Origin: Astropecten irregularis
Lineage: Eukaryota; Echinodermata; Asteroidea; Paxillosida; Astropectinidae
DNA length: 64,000 nucleotides
NCBI GenBank assembly: GCA_963971285.1
Contig: OZ020250.1
Location: 15,236,499-15,300,498, forward strand
Reading direction: 5' to 3'
Part shown: one piece after another, positions 20,478 to 32,400 of the stretch
Layout of the letters: the number at the start of each line of letters is the position of its first letter
How positions within the stretch are numbered: position 1 is the first letter of the stretch
Notes under the pieces: generated by a model
What the model was told of the DNA's origin: nothing
What the model saw: only the letters and a program-made list of their open reading frames with translations
Databases searched by the model: none
Position numbers and translations under genes: made by a program

Positions 20478-23400
20478 GTAAGTAAAATCCAATCAGGATT
20501 GTCAAGAGCACTGTTGATTGATGCTTAAAGGTAGTATCAAACTTTGGTTTTTGTCAAAGAAATACAGATTCATGGGCACAAATATCAAGGAAGATACAGT
20601 CACAGTCATCTGTGAAAATTTCAGTCCCATACGGTGCCCACTTTTTGAGAAAACCCGTGAAAAACGGACACTGTATTTCTTAAGTCTTTTCTCTTTTATT
20701 TTTGATCTTTTAAAATATCAAAAAGATTTCCGGTCGTTGTTTGACTAATTTCTGGATAAATACACAATTTCAGGCGGAACAATTTGAACGGTATGTTACA
20801 CTACCACCATCCTCATACCCTGTAAGTGATACGTAAATCTGTGAATGTTTCTGTTTTTGGTGTCTTACCAAAGTATGATATTACCTTTAAGTTGACTGCG
20901 AGATAAAATAAAGTGGCAATCTGGATCAGTGGAATATAAACTAACAATAACTTGTGAAACCCAGTAGTTAAACTTTCATATCGAACGATTATTAAAATAC
21001 GGATCGCTTTTGAGACGAAAATTTGTCGTATCAAGCTAAATCGTTAGCGTATAACTGGGCTCGATTTCACCAAACTCTTCGTAACTTGCTATCAATCGTA
21101 TAGGACTTTTGATGCATCAAAGTCCTACGTGGGACTGAGGGTCCCCTACGATGGGTTACCCTTCGTAACTTCAGTTACGATCGATCGCAGGGCTTCGTGA
21201 AATCGACCCCTGTAGAGTTATATGGGATTTAGAACAAAAAGAACCCTTCTTGAGCCCTTGTCTGAAGGTCTAGTGCTTACATCTACTGCTTAGTCTGTTA
21301 ATGCCAGTACCAGTCTTCCAGCGAGACATTTTCACCCCGGAGTGAAGTAAAACACAACTGCTGAGTGCTGACATTGACAATGACTGGAATCATTTTCCAT
21401 TGTCACTTACAAATTGCCCTTCACTTAATAACACATTCAAATATAAACTGAAAATATTCCTTCGAAGCACCTAAAATGATTCGTATTGCATATACTTTCA
21501 ACTGTGTAACCATTTTGCCAATTTGTTATTGTAGTTAATTCTAATTTACATGTTTATATTTGTCCCCTTTGAAAATTGTCCTATAAGCTTTGTTTACTTT
21601 CATTTGGGAGACGTAAATGTATTGTATACTTAACTTAAGTAATTATTCTGTCTTGTCCTGTCATGTTTTGTACACGTATGTCACGGCTCATCCGACACAA
21701 GCCTCGGCTTTTAGGATGTTGCCCCCACACAGTGGAAATAAATGTCATTAAATTAAATGTCATTGAACTATTTTAGATATACGAAAGTGATACGAAGTAA
21801 TTTCTATACTTTAAAGGTATAATACATGATTGGTAAAGGTTAGTGTACAACACTCACACTATGAGTGATCCAGCATGTACATGAAAGGATAAACCTGTGG
21901 AAAAAAAACCGAGCTCAATCGGACATCTGAGTCACAAGAAAATAGCGACAATCCGACTCAATCTTTCTTGTAAAACATAAAGAATGGTTTTTTATCTTAC
22001 CCCGAGACCAAAACTGTTTTCGGTGTTGGTTTTACTATATAATTTCTGGATAAAAACACAATTTCACCAAATCAAAAGCTGATTATAATTTTGAGAATCT
22101 CATCACATTTTAAACGGGTACAGGGTTCAGACTGACGATAACATTGGAACACAATATTGCAAGTTTTCGATTGAAATTACATGTATATGGGCCCGAATTC
22201 TGATATTGTTGTCCCTAGCCGTTGCGTTCTTTTCAAGGCAGTGAGCAACTGAGAAAAAAAATTAGGTTTTTGCATAATTGTTAAAGGTAGTATCATACTT
22301 TGGTAAGACACCAAAACAGATATTTTTACAGATTTACCTATAACTTTCAGGGTATGAAGATGGTGGGGGTAGAAACATACCGTTAAAGTTTTTCCGTCTG
22401 AAATGGTGTATCAATCCAAAAATTAGTAAAACAACGACCGAAAATCTGTTTGATCTTTTAAAAGATCAAAAATAAAAGAGAAAAGACTTAAGAAATACTG
22501 CGACCGTTTTTCACTGTTTTCTAAAAAAGAGGGCACCGTATGGGACTGAAATTTTCACAGATGACTATTATTGTATCTGTCTTGATATTTTTGCCCATGA
22601 ATCTGTATTTCTTTGATAAAAACCAAAGTATGATACTACCTTTAAACAAAGTATTGGTCTTAATTGATATGGAATATAGTGAAGGAACTAACACTCCAAC
22701 CGCACCATAGTAAGGTATTACACCAACCACAGGTCGATCGAGACCGTCCAATGGACCTTCGTTTGCAGGGCGAAAAGTTTCAATGCTGAAGCAAATGATG
22801 AACATTCGCAAACGCGTAGTGGAAATTCTATTTTTTTTCTTCACAGTTTCTGAAATTTATTTCCATGGGCAATTTTTCTTTGTTGACCTTTCCAATGACT
22901 TTATAATACATGGTTGGTACCTCAATTGGACTTCTGAGTCACGAACAAATAGCGTAACCCCGACTGCAATTTTTCTTATAAAACATAAAGAATGGTTTTG
23001 ATCTTACCTCGATATCAAAACTGTTTTCGGTCTTTGTTTTACTCACTTCTGGATAAATACACCATTTCGGGTGGGAATATTGTAACGGTATGTTTCTATA
23101 TACCAGCACCATCTTCATATCCTAAAGGTTATACGTAAATCTTTGAACATTTCTGTTTGGGTATGTTACCAATTCTGTACTCTACCTTTTAATCAATCCA
23201 GTATTAATTTTCATTGGGGTTATTTGATGATTCTATATTAATTAAAGAGCTGCATCCTCTTTGAATGATCTCCAAAGTATACTGTTTCTCAGACTGCAGC
23301 GTTGTTATTTGCTAATGCTGGGCGTATCTTAAATGATCTAATTGTTATAGTGGTCATGTGAGTGATTTCATGGCTTTTGATTGCCAAACGAACAAAGATA

Positions 23401-26400
23401 ATTGACTATTAGTATTAGCCTATTAGGGTCACCACAACATAGGGCTGGATAGCTCAGTTGGTAAGAGCGCCGGTACAATATTTCGTGGGTCACTGGTTCG
23501 AATCCCGCTTCAGTCATTTTTTTCTTTCTTCACTTTTCATTGACTTAATTTCCATTGGCGTTCATTACGGGGGATGGGTACATAATTATCATGTCCCCAA
23601 CCTCACTTTTTTGACCTGGGGTGGACCCGTGGTAGGACCATCCCTAAGATTTGTGTACCTCATCCCAGCTTTAAGTGTTTAACTTTGACAATTTAACCAA
23701 CAGTAAGGCTATTTTTGGTCCTCTTATATAACCTTATAGCCAAGCATGCCAATACACACTTGTTAGTGTCCAGAATCATCATAGGGAGTTTCCATATTTT
23801 GACCAAAAAATCTCGAAAGTTTTTTTCTTCTATATACCCACATTGTAGAACACAATAAATTAATCTGAACATAATTGAGTTTCTATAGCAATTGAATAAT
23901 TAAATATTCATAACTCACCTCCACTGCTTCTCAGCGATCAAGTGACATCCATTCTTATTTTGTTTTCTTTTTCAGGACGACTGTAACAAAAAACAGACAG
24001 GCAACTGCCGTCAGGATGGAGGCATACACCGTGCTGTGTGGCTATGCGAACGCAGGATTTTGCACGATGCACAGGTAACAGCCGTCTGATTTGGATCTTT
24101 ATACCACTCCCAATTATAAGGTCACAGCGAACGTACACCTACAGAACGTTTTCAAATTTCACACAGGTATACAGCATTGAACATCACCAAAACATGGCAT
24201 TCCAATTTGTTAAACAGACTTCTGAGCAATGTGCAAACATTGAGCGAAGAATGCATTGTCTCAATAATATAATGGTTGAATAAACAAACTAAAGAATGCG
24301 CATAGTGGGGAACAATGTCTCTATTATTATTATTGGTTTCCTTTGAACAGACAATCGTATAACATTCATTGTTTTGGTGATCTGATCCAGGATGATTGTA
24401 GAAGTATTTTATTGATAATTTAATGGGTGTGTCGACGTGAACAACTGATACTAAAATACCAAGATTTGCCCCCCACAAAAAAGGAAGAATCCATACAAGA
24501 ATGAGCGTATTAAAAATGAATATCAATCATAATCATGTGGCGTATGTGGGGGGGGGGGGGGGGGGGGGGGGCAGGGGGGAGGGGAGGGGGCACCACTTTG
24601 TAGGTGCGCAAAAAACACAAAGGCATAAAGGGGGGCGTGGTTGTACTGTTTAAGTTATTGGAAATCTAATCCAATGAACTTAACAAAAGAACGATTCCAA
24701 ATTTTAATTGTCTGATTTTGTTCTTTCTTTTTTTCATTGGCATCAAAAGTTGGAATTAGGGGCACATTATTTTAGCGCAGGGGCGGTTCTACGGGGGGGC
24801 TAGGGGGGGCTGTAGCCCCCCAAAAATTTTGTCTAGCCCCCCCCCCCCAAAAAAAAATGCAAGTGAAAAAAAAAATTCTTGAAAATACTGGATTTTTGCA
24901 GTTATTAAGCCCCAATTACATAACAAACGCGTTGTGTGGGCTATAATGTGCATGTTTTTCGACCCCTAATAAGACATAGCAGAATAGCAGAAGCGAGTGT
25001 TAGAAGAACCCAAAATATTGGGTCTTCTAGCCCCCCCAAAAAATAATGGCTCTTCTAGCCCCCCAAAAAATTTTGGCTCTAGAACCGCGCCTGTTTTAGC
25101 GCTTGCCCCGGGGCGCCGTTTTCCTAGATACGCCGCTGAATAGAACTAGCAGCTAGAGCAAGTTGCGAACGCATCCATTCTAAAACATGAAATCGAGTAG
25201 CAAGGTGTGGCCAGCTCACTTGTTGTACCATTCACCCCGTACCAGGGACATAAAAATGACTGTGTATTTCATATAAAAGACAAAAACGGGCACCCATTCA
25301 TGGAATCGGGCTTAAACCGAAGACCTTTGGGCGTTCAGATAAAGATCTCATAAACTCTATCATTCTCTTGTTCTTTTATGATCGAATGAATATTCTTAAT
25401 AATAATAATAATAATAATAATAAACACTTGTAAAGCGCCAAATCTAGTAAATTACTACTCTAGAGCGCTGCCTGCCCTATCCAAAAACACATAAACATCA
25501 TGATCGTTTCCTTTTTACAGCATAACCAGGGGGAAAAGAAAATAAAAGAAAAGAAAAACAATAGAGCTCACGTAGGACAATTCCATAAAAAAAACCATTA
25601 CCGACAGGCATAACAGTTAATCTAGGAGAAACAAATGACTTCATATGATTGAGAAATACATGAGCTTAATGTGTCTCTGAAGGTTTCAAAGCAGTGCATG
25701 TTACGGACATGATCCGGAAGTTTGTTCCAGTAAGACGCCGCCACAAGACTAAAAGCGCGATCACCAAAGGCTGTTCGAGTTTTGGGAACATTATAGTACT
25801 GTCGAAGAGGATGAAACGTAAAACTATATGTTGATTGCTTCACTTACCACCCCCCCCCATTCATTGATGGATAATTAATGAATTAATGCTGTGTCTTTGA
25901 AGTGAGGTTATAAAACGCTTCCCGTCTAACCGTCTTACATAACCGCCTTAAATATCCGTTTAACCGCCTTAAATATCCGTTTAACCGCCTAACCGTCTTA
26001 AACAGACTGAGGCGCCTCTCACAACTGTGTGTTGAGATCCGCTTGTACGAGTCGATTCCCGGTATACCGACTCTTCATCTACATGTATCAGTATTTCGTG
26101 TTGTCGAGACTTTTCTGATGTTTCTAGATATTTTCTCCCCTTTTCCAAGATGTATCCCGCAATTTGTTTAATGCCAATTTCTCTCATGAGGACGGCTAAA
26201 GAGCACAGTAGTCGAAACGTCGAGAATCTACTCTCATCGGTCCTTTTCAGGACGACACATCATCCTTAAAGAGTATTATACATGGTGTCACCGCAAACCT
26301 TACTCATTCTATAGTCTCGCCACCATGCAAAACTTCAAACCCTACTCATTTAATGCCAATTTATCTCTGAGGCAGACCACAAAGAATAATAGACAACTCA

Positions 26401-29400
26401 CATCATTGCAATAATTGTATAGTTCATACCAGGCGCGGTTATACGGGGGTCTAAGCCCCCCACCTTTTTTTGTCTAGCCCCCCCCCCCCCCCAAAGAATA
26501 AAAAACCCAAAATGCAATTGAAATTTTGTTTTGGAATATACTGGATCTTTTCAGTAATAATGCGCCAATTACATAAACAAACGCGTTGTGTAGACTATAG
26601 GTGCATGTTTTCATACTCCAAATAAGACATAGCAAAAGCGAGTGTTAGAAGAAGGGTCTAGTCCCCAACATATTGGATCTTCTAGCCCCCCCCCCCCTAA
26701 AAAAGAAAAATAATAATAATGGCTCTTCTTGCCCCCACAAATATTGGCTCTAGAACCGCGACTGGTTTATATCACGTCAATGCTTTGAAACTGGCGCAAT
26801 TTCAAGATTGTTTTTTGTTTTCTTCAAGGCACCCTGTCATTGCTTTCTTCTGCAGGCTTTCTCGTGTTTTTTTTTTTTTTTTTAGATTTAAAAGTGTATA
26901 ATTTATTCGATGGGGAAATTTTTTCTCCCGCAGACCCGTTTACTTCATGAAAAGTGTTCAAGTGCCAGAGATTGTGGCGAGGAAGGTTATGCGGTGTTGT
27001 CCGGGCTACAAAGGCGACCCATGCACACGTAAGTTTGATCCCAAACGGAAGATTTTATGGACTTCAAATTCAAAAGAAGGATATTCACAGAATTGGGAAA
27101 AAAATTGTTGAAAAGTTGCAAACCTCTAAAACCCTTCTCATGTCAAACTTTCTTAACGAAAACAAAGCTACATTTAAAAAAGCAATGAAAGACGACAAAT
27201 TGTTTGAAGGAAAAATAAGTCCGAGACATAGGGGTAGCCAGAAGCATCCGTCTGGCCCGTCGGCCGCCGAGAGTTTGCAAGACGGACCCCGGTGAGTCGC
27301 TGGCACCACATTCTTCACGAACATTTTACGGTATATTTGGTGAAATCTTACATAAGATAGCTTCGAACTTTGGTTTTTGTCATGGAAATGCAGATTCATA
27401 GGCACAACTATCAAGAAAGATACATTAGCAGTCATCTGTGAAAGTTTCAGTCCCATAAGGTGCCTACTCTTTTTGAGAAAACAGTGAAAAACGCTTATGG
27501 TATTTTCACGTCATGATTGTCAAATCACCACATTCTTTTTATTAATTTACTAAAAAACACATTTTTTCAGATGCATCACCAAAGAATGCAGCTGCCTTCA
27601 ACGAAGCAACAGTGACGGAAATCTCAGCTCATTTTACATTTCAGCCAAGTTATGATATCCCTCCTAAAACCTTCTCATTTTGCTGGGGGAAAAAGTAGGC
27701 CTATGTCTGGGCCAAACACGTGCTAGCTGTTAGATATTGCACTCTGTGCTTTTAATCATAATTTCGTTTTCGTACTAATTGTGATCTGTTCTAAACATTG
27801 CAGCACACTGCGAAACTCCTTGTGCCAACGGGGGGACGTGCGTCACGCCTAACACCTGCGCGTGCGCAGCAGGTTGGATGGGACAATATTGCAGCTTACG
27901 TGAGTATTTATGTTCTATTTCAAGTCTAATGTCAGTTTAGTAAGCAGGCGTGTGCTAGCCCCCATTCCTGAGGCTAGACTTGGGATTTATTTCGCTTCCG
28001 CCATTTTGTGTCCTAAACAAAATGAATGGCTGGAGTTGAGATAAATGGCGAAGCTGGAGCCTTTCTTCGACTTCGTCATGCAAGTAGCCAAAGCCCTTCG
28101 CTTCGTTTAGTGGGCCTCAGATGGTGGTAGTGAAATAATTCCGAAGCTTGGCCACAAGCCTGGTTTCGTAAAGGTCCTATCACTCGTTACAACTGACGAC
28201 TGAGTAGTTTTATTAAATTGCCACGGTAGAAAGACTGGGACCGGTGCATATGTCGGTCTGAATGGCCGGTCGTTATTGAATATTGCCATTATTTGAGAAT
28301 GAGCAGATTTATAATGAAAGCGAAACACGAGTGTTCCAATTTGAAATAACCCTTTCAAATCAATGCCATGATTTTCAGCCTAATGAGGGCGCTCTTTCGA
28401 CGTATCTTTAAGATACTCATAGGGCGTTTACGAAATGATGAGGCTTGGGACTAGGCTTACTTTGCTGCCGCCATTTTGTGTTCTTATTGAAACGAGATGA
28501 GATTGAGATACGTGGCGAAATCGGAGCCTTCGTTCGGCTTCGTCATGTGGCCCAACCCAATCCCTTTATTTCGTTTTGTGTGTCTCAATGGCGGTCGTGA
28601 AATAAGTACCAAGCCCAGCATGAAGCCTGGGTTCGTAAAGGCCTATAGACCCTTTTCGAATTCTTGAATTGGACTCCAGGATGAGGCTTTGTCTCCGTGA
28701 TTAAAAACTTGGAAATACCGATTGTGATTTCCCAGTTGAGACCGAGCCTCCATTTTGTTGGTTTGTTACAATGGACGTACGCAATCCAACCAATCGAAAT
28801 TAAACGTGATAATGATAATTCTGAATTTATTCCGCGCACACATCTGTCCAAAGACACTCATGGCGTACATATTATTATCCCTGGTCATTGTGCCATAATT
28901 TACATTCCTGAAACCATCTCAACTCCCTGGGGAGTATAGGCTAATCAAACCACAAAGCCATCTCTACCCAGGTACCCATTTACACCTGAGTGAAGAGGAG
29001 CAATACGCGATAAAGCGTCTTGCCCTAGGATGCAAGCACCACTGCCCATGGCTGGATTCAAACCCACAATCTGTAGATTGACCACAAGGTTTTGAGTACG
29101 ATTTGCCATACCACTAGGCCACGGCACCCCATGTACCATCTTTATCAGAACTAACTTCTTTTCGCTCATTATCATTTTTGTAGTTATCAAAGATGGTGTT
29201 AGAATATCGCCCGAACAAGTTTAGAATTAAATACACCGATTGCTGAGCAGTACGATTTCCTGTGTTTCAATTCAACAGCTTGCCCGCCAACCACATCAGG
29301 TGCAGGGTGTCGTGATGACTGCTTTTGTGACAATGGAGGGACATGTGATCGGGTCAGCGGTGAATGCAAATGCCCTCTTGGGTTCAAGGGGATACACTGT

Positions 29401-32400
29401 CAAGAAGAGTGCACCGATCTGACGTATGGAGAGCAGTGCCAGTCCAAGTGTAATTGCCACAACGGTGCTCAATGCGACTCGGTAACTGGGTCGTGTTTCT
29501 GTGAACCCGGGTTTCAAGGCGAACTGTGCGATGCGTTTTGTGACCAGGGGTCGTATGGTGTCAACTGCGGGAAGGTGTGCCGCTGTCAAAACGATGCCTA
29601 CTGCTTTGCCGTGGGCGGATCTTGCTCCTGTGCGCCTGGTTATACCGGGGTCTTCTGCGCAGACGAGTGCGATCAAGGGTATTATGGCATGAGGTGCGAG
29701 TCTCCCTGCGCGTGTGAGAACGGTGCGTATTGTCATCACGTGGACGGAACCTGCACGTGCACACCGGGGTACACGGGGCTGACTTGCGGAAGTATCTGTA
29801 CACCGGATACGTACGGACAGAACTGCGCACAGCGATGCACGTGTCAAAATGGCGTATGCCATCATGTAACCGGTGAATGTTCGTGTGACGTGGGCTGGAG
29901 GGGCATCAATTGCGACACGCCGTGCCAGGCGAATTACTTCGGTCGAAACTGCCTGGAAGAATGCCAGTGCATGAACGGTGCCTCATGTCACCACGTAACG
30001 GGGGACTGTCGCTGCACTGCCGGCTGGGTGGGGAGAGACTGCCGGGAGCCGTGTTCAAATGGTAGATTCGGCCTTGACTGCCTGTCGCCCTGTCTCTGCC
30101 AACACGACAGTCACTGTGATCATGTAGACGGAGCCTGTAGTTGCAGGCCTGGCTGGATGGGAGCAGTCTGTGATGAGGAGTGCGCTCGTGGTTTCTACGG
30201 TCTGCAGTGTGCCGAGAGGTGTCAGTGCGCCAACGGGGCAGCCTGCCATCATATCACCGGAGCCTGCAGGTGCACAGTGGGGTGGACGGGCGAATTCTGC
30301 GACAGGCCCTGCTCCCAGGGTTCATATGGTCTTGACTGCCTCAAAACGTGTCGGTGTCAGAACGGTGCCGTCTGCAATCACATCGACGGGACATGTACCT
30401 GTACCCCCGGCTGGCAAGGGGAGATGTGCTCTTTGCCGTGCGACTCGGGAAAGTACGGGTATGAGTGTGAAATGAATTGCCTTTGCCACAACGACGCAGC
30501 TTGTCACCACATTACCGGCGCGTGTAGTTGTACGGCCGGCTACACCGGTCCAACATGCGCCCAGCACTGCCCGGTGGGATTCTACGGTCAAGAATGCCTG
30601 AAACCATGCCGGTGCCAAAATGGCGGGGCTTGTCATCACGTTACGGGAAGATGTAGCTGTACGTCCGGCTGGCTGGGGCCCATTTGTTCCGAGCCTTGCC
30701 CCCAAGGGAAATTTGGTTTGGACTGTGGAAACACCTGCGTGTGCCAGAACGATGCACTATGCAGCCATGTAGATGGAAGCTGCTCCTGTGCACCCGGTTG
30801 GAAAGGTCTCATGTGTGATCAGCCATGCGACAGTCCTTATTACGGTACACAGTGTGGAAAGCTATGCCGGTGTCAGAATGGTGCAGCATGCAATCACATA
30901 GACGGTATATGTACTTGTTCACCTGGATGGCAGGGGCAAATATGTAACGAACCGTGTGAGACCGGCTTCTACGGGTTCAACTGTGCCGAGCACTGCCAGT
31001 GCGTCAACGGCGGTGTTTGCGACACGGTGACCGGCGCATGTACTTGCCCGGCGGGCTGGAGGCTATTCTGCTCTGATCCTTGTCTGCAAGGCTTCTTTGG
31101 TCAGGACTGCAGTGGCGTTTGCCGCTGCCAGAACGGTGCAGAATGCAGTCGGTTTGACGGCACCTGTACCTGCACGTCAGGGTGGACCGGTGCGGCTTGC
31201 GACACACCCTGCCTGCCGGGGCTCTACGGGCCGGATTGTGAGAAAACGTGCAGGTGTCAGAATGGTGCCGTCTGCTCCCGATTCGACGGAAGCTGCGTCT
31301 GTCCCCCAGGATGGACTGGGAGGTATTGTGAAGAACCGTGTGATGATGGCTTCTTCGGCGGTGACTGCACCGAACGGTGCACGTGCGTCAATGCGGTTTC
31401 CTGCTCGCCCACCGACGGTACATGCTTCTGTGCTCCGGGCTGGATGGGGTTGCGCTGTCAGGACCCCTGTGACGAAGGCTGGTACGGTGCTGAATGCTCG
31501 TTTCAATGCCAGTGTAGAAACGGTGCCTCGTGTTTAAGATTTGACGGCCAGTGTGTCTGCACAGCTGGCTGGAAGGGTCGGTTTTGTGACGATGAATGCG
31601 ACCATGGAACCTACGGTCCGGGGTGTACTGAGACCTGTAACTGTATGAACAACGGCGGCTGTTCGCGATTTGACGGGTCGTGTGCATGCGGCGCAGGGTG
31701 GACAGGACTACAGTGCAACCAGGCTTGTCCTCGCGGTTTCTACGGCCCAAACTGTCAAGAGGCATGTAACTGCTACAACGAAGCATCCTGTGACGCTGTG
31801 TCAGGCATTTGCTCCTGCACCGAAGGGTGGACAGGTACTTTCTGCGACGAGGGCTGCCCAAGAGGTCTGTATGGTCCGAACTGCGAGAGCAACTGTCTGT
31901 GCGAGAATGGAGCTTTCTGTAATCGCTTTGACGGGACATGCCAGTGTTTGTCCGGGTGGGCGGGGAGGTTCTGCAACATACCGTGCGAACAGGGAAGGTG
32001 GGGCGTTGCCTGCAGCGAGGAATGTCAGTGCAACAACGATGCATTCTGCTCTCGTTTCGACGGGACTTGTATGTGTACGGCAGGATGGGAAGGGCCGACA
32101 TGCCAAACACCTTGCAGTCCTACTACGTTTGGCGTTAACTGTGAAGGGATCTGCTCGTGCATGAACGGGGCCTCTTGCTCACGGCATGATGGCACTTGTT
32201 CCTGTCCAGCGGGATTCATTGGATCTTCATGCGAGCACACATGTCCCGACGATCATTACGGGTTAGGCTGCAACCTCCCGTGTGACTGTGCGAATCATGT
32301 CACATGCTCTCCAGTGGACGGAACCTGTTTCTGTCAGTTAGGGTGGATGGGATCACTTTGCGACACCGCCTGCCCGCCAACACGATGGGGCGTCGGTTGC

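Noticed and set aside
24541..24600. CRISPR-like or regulatory meaning of the G run
   Set aside because: A plain homopolymer; no spaced repeats anywhere in the window form a CRISPR array.
31388..32110. 240-codon minus-strand ORF and many other long ORFs in 29.3-34.0 kb
   Set aside because: Shadows of the GC-rich repetitive EGF exon; the plus frame has the conserved cysteine pattern.
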